A stretch of 6,912 nt of DNA. Source: CBDAKK01 sp965216965 (GTDB taxonomy: Bacteria; Spirochaetota; Spirochaetia; WTKD01; G963693115). The stretch is taken from contig CBDCGX010000024.1 in the NCBI GenBank assembly GCA_965216965.1, positions 1 to 6,912 of the forward strand, written 5' to 3'. Below the pieces are notes generated by a model. That model saw only the letters and a program-made list of their open reading frames with translations. It ran no database searches and had not been told where the DNA came from. Both the position numbers and the translations under genes were made by a program. Position 1 is the first letter of the stretch. The number at the start of each line of letters is the position of its first letter. Shown piece by piece: positions 5,542-6,912 of this stretch.

Positions 5542-6912
5542 ATGTATATAATGGACCACACTAAAATATATGGAGAAATCCTTTTAACACTCTTACAAGA
5601 CATAAGTGATTCCAAAGAAACCACTTCACTTATAAGAAAGTTTATTCAATCTCTCACACAAGATAATGCAACATGGGATACAAACAAAAAAGCGGAGAGT
5701 TTTTTATGTCTCTGTTCAAAGAAGATTGCTCAAGAACTTTCTTCTGCCAACGATACTATTAAATCAGATTTAGACGCAATAGACAAAATTCTAAAAGAAG
5801 GGAAAGAAACCTCTACCCCTATAATGAATGACAAACCACTTTTTAAAAAATTCTGTAATGCTCTCTGGAAGGTCTTTAGCAAAGAAGCCATAATGATGAA
5901 TCTTTCTCAAGACAGCGAAGAAAATCGCCAATCTTGTATACAAGATATCTTGTCTCAACGTTCTTTATCTATACAAAAATTAAACCCTACTCCAATTCAT
6001 AATCCATGTAAAGAGATACTCTTTACATCAAATATTCTACTTACTTTACCAAAAATACAAGACGTAGAAAACCTTTCCCTTTCTCAAAAAAGTAAGAATA
6101 AATTATACCATATAATAAACAATGAGCCACAACAATATTGGTATGATCACCCCATGCCCCTCGGTATTTCTCAAGAAGCAAATGAACTCATATACGGATT
6201 AAAAGGCTTATCAGAAACACTTGCATTTGAAAAAGAACATGGAATAGTGCCTAATAATGCCACCCTCACAGTACTTCTTTCTGTATCAGTCACTCACCCA
6301 TCACTTGCAAGCATTGCACAAGAATATATACAAAATGAGCTTTCTCATTTAAATAGTCTTGCAGACATAAAAATTTATATAGCGACAGAAAAAACTACAA
6401 AAGAAATACTATCTATTTTAGAACAAATTGACAGCACAGCATTCAATAAAGATAAGATGTCCGATGTCTTTGGAGTAGATGGTCGATATGGGAAACATTA
6501 TTCATTCCTGAAAGCCATTGCTATTATATGGAAACTATGCATGAATCCAGAAACGCAAGCAACCTTTAAAATAGATCTTGATCAAGTGTTTCCAGAAAAG
6601 ACACTTCTTGCCGAAACTCAAAAAACAGCATTCCAACATTTTTGCACTCCTCTTTGGGGGGCTACCGCTTATGATAGTGAAGGAAAACTAGTAGAACTTG
6701 GAATGATAGCGGGAGCACTTGTAAATGAAGCAGATATACATAAAGGGCTTTTTACCCCAGATGTATCATTCCCTTCTAGCAAAGAAAAACCTTCAATAGA
6801 TATTTTCTTTCCTCGATCAATGCTAATGGCACTCTCTACCCGTGCAGAAATGATGACTCGCTATACTAAAAGTAGTACTTACAACGGAGAAACTACTGCC
6901 ATACAACGAGTT
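5542..6912 (+). CDS. Large uncharacterised protein, possibly GT-A glycosyltransferase-like (3'-truncated by window)
   Basis: The frame stays open for 457 codons to the last base, so the C-terminus is missing. The start is ATG 5542, or ATG 5551 three codons on; neither has a Shine-Dalgarno. There is no signal peptide or membrane helix, so it is predicted cytoplasmic. Residues 1 to about 200 are polar and probably helical. A hydrophobic strand follows (NNATLTVLLSVSV), then GVDGRYGKHYSFLKAIAIIW and FKIDLDQVFP with Asp345 and Asp347, then LWGATAYD, LGMIAGALVNEAD and LFTPDVSFP. This order (early hydrophobic strand, a G-x-GK helix, then an Asp-x-Asp at a strand end) is like the nucleotide-sugar fold of GT-A glycosyltransferases. 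That is a pattern inference only, and I do not recognise a named family with certainty. The 5-base gap to the transporter gene suggests one transcript. It is a real gene by length, codon use and context. Confidence 0.85.
   Translation, partial: MYIMDHTKIYGEILLTLLQDISDSKETTSLIRKFIQSLTQDNATWDTNKKAESFLCLCSKKIAQELSSANDTIKSDLDAIDKILKEGKETSTPIMNDKPLFKKFCNALWKVFSKEAIMMNLSQDSEENRQSCIQDILSQRSLSIQKLNPTPIHNPCKEILFTSNILLTLPKIQDVENLSLSQKSKNKLYHIINNEPQQYWYDHPMPLGISQEANELIYGLKGLSETLAFEKEHGIVPNNATLTVLLSVSVTHPSLASIAQEYIQNELSHLNSLADIKIYIATEKTTKEILSILEQIDSTAFNKDKMSDVFGVDGRYGKHYSFLKAIAIIWKLCMNPETQATFKIDLDQVFPEKTLLAETQKTAFQHFCTPLWGATAYDSEGKLVELGMIAGALVNEADIHKGLFTPDVSFPSSKEKPSIDIFFPRSMLMALSTRAEMMTRYTKSSTYNGETTAIQRV

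Noticed and set aside
1..6912. Recoded TGA (as in Gracilibacteria or Absconditabacteria).
   Set aside because: TGA ends murE and the lipoprotein gene at the expected protein lengths and is absent inside all frames.

Overview
This is an AT-rich bacterial window with all recognised genes on the + strand and very little intergenic space. Two genes end in TGA and no reading frame contains an internal TGA, so the standard bacterial code applies. The organism makes peptidoglycan. From memory of the family, the MurE looks closer to spirochaete-type MurE (a GTDGKST nucleotide loop, a DEDPRGED motif) than to that of proteobacteria or Firmicutes, and it sits beside a DapL aminotransferase. A low-GC spirochaete or another uncultured Gram-negative-type lineage is my best guess, but the assignment is tentative.

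Layout: (1) 1-1175, the 3' part of murE, cut by the window start. (2) 1188-2255, ddl, D-alanine--D-alanine ligase, 12 bases after murE. (3) 2317-3537, dapL, LL-diaminopimelate aminotransferase. Together these three supply stem-peptide parts: DapL makes LL-DAP (precursor of meso-DAP), MurE adds the third residue to UDP-MurNAc-dipeptide, and Ddl makes the D-Ala-D-Ala that MurF would attach. (4) 3538-3701, the longest gene-free stretch (164 bases), which holds a perfect 23-bp inverted repeat with a 4-base loop, a TATAAT box and the clearest Shine-Dalgarno site of the window. (5) 3702-4577, a lipoprotein resembling DUF4163/DUF3298 (RsiV/PdaC-type) proteins, with a terminator-like hairpin folded into its last codons. 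(6) 4619-5536, an EamA/DMT-type ten-helix transporter. (7) 5542-6912, a large gene of unknown function running off the window, only 5 bases after the transporter, with weak features of a GT-A glycosyltransferase.

The first three genes form a stem-peptide cluster. The lipoprotein looks like a separate single-gene unit with its own start and stop signals, and the transporter and last gene look like a two-gene unit. There is no tRNA, rRNA, CRISPR array or mobile element. The points most worth checking are the unknown last gene coupled to a transporter, the long perfect hairpin, the coding-region terminator, the variant MurE specificity motif next to dapL, and a G7 run inside the transporter gene.
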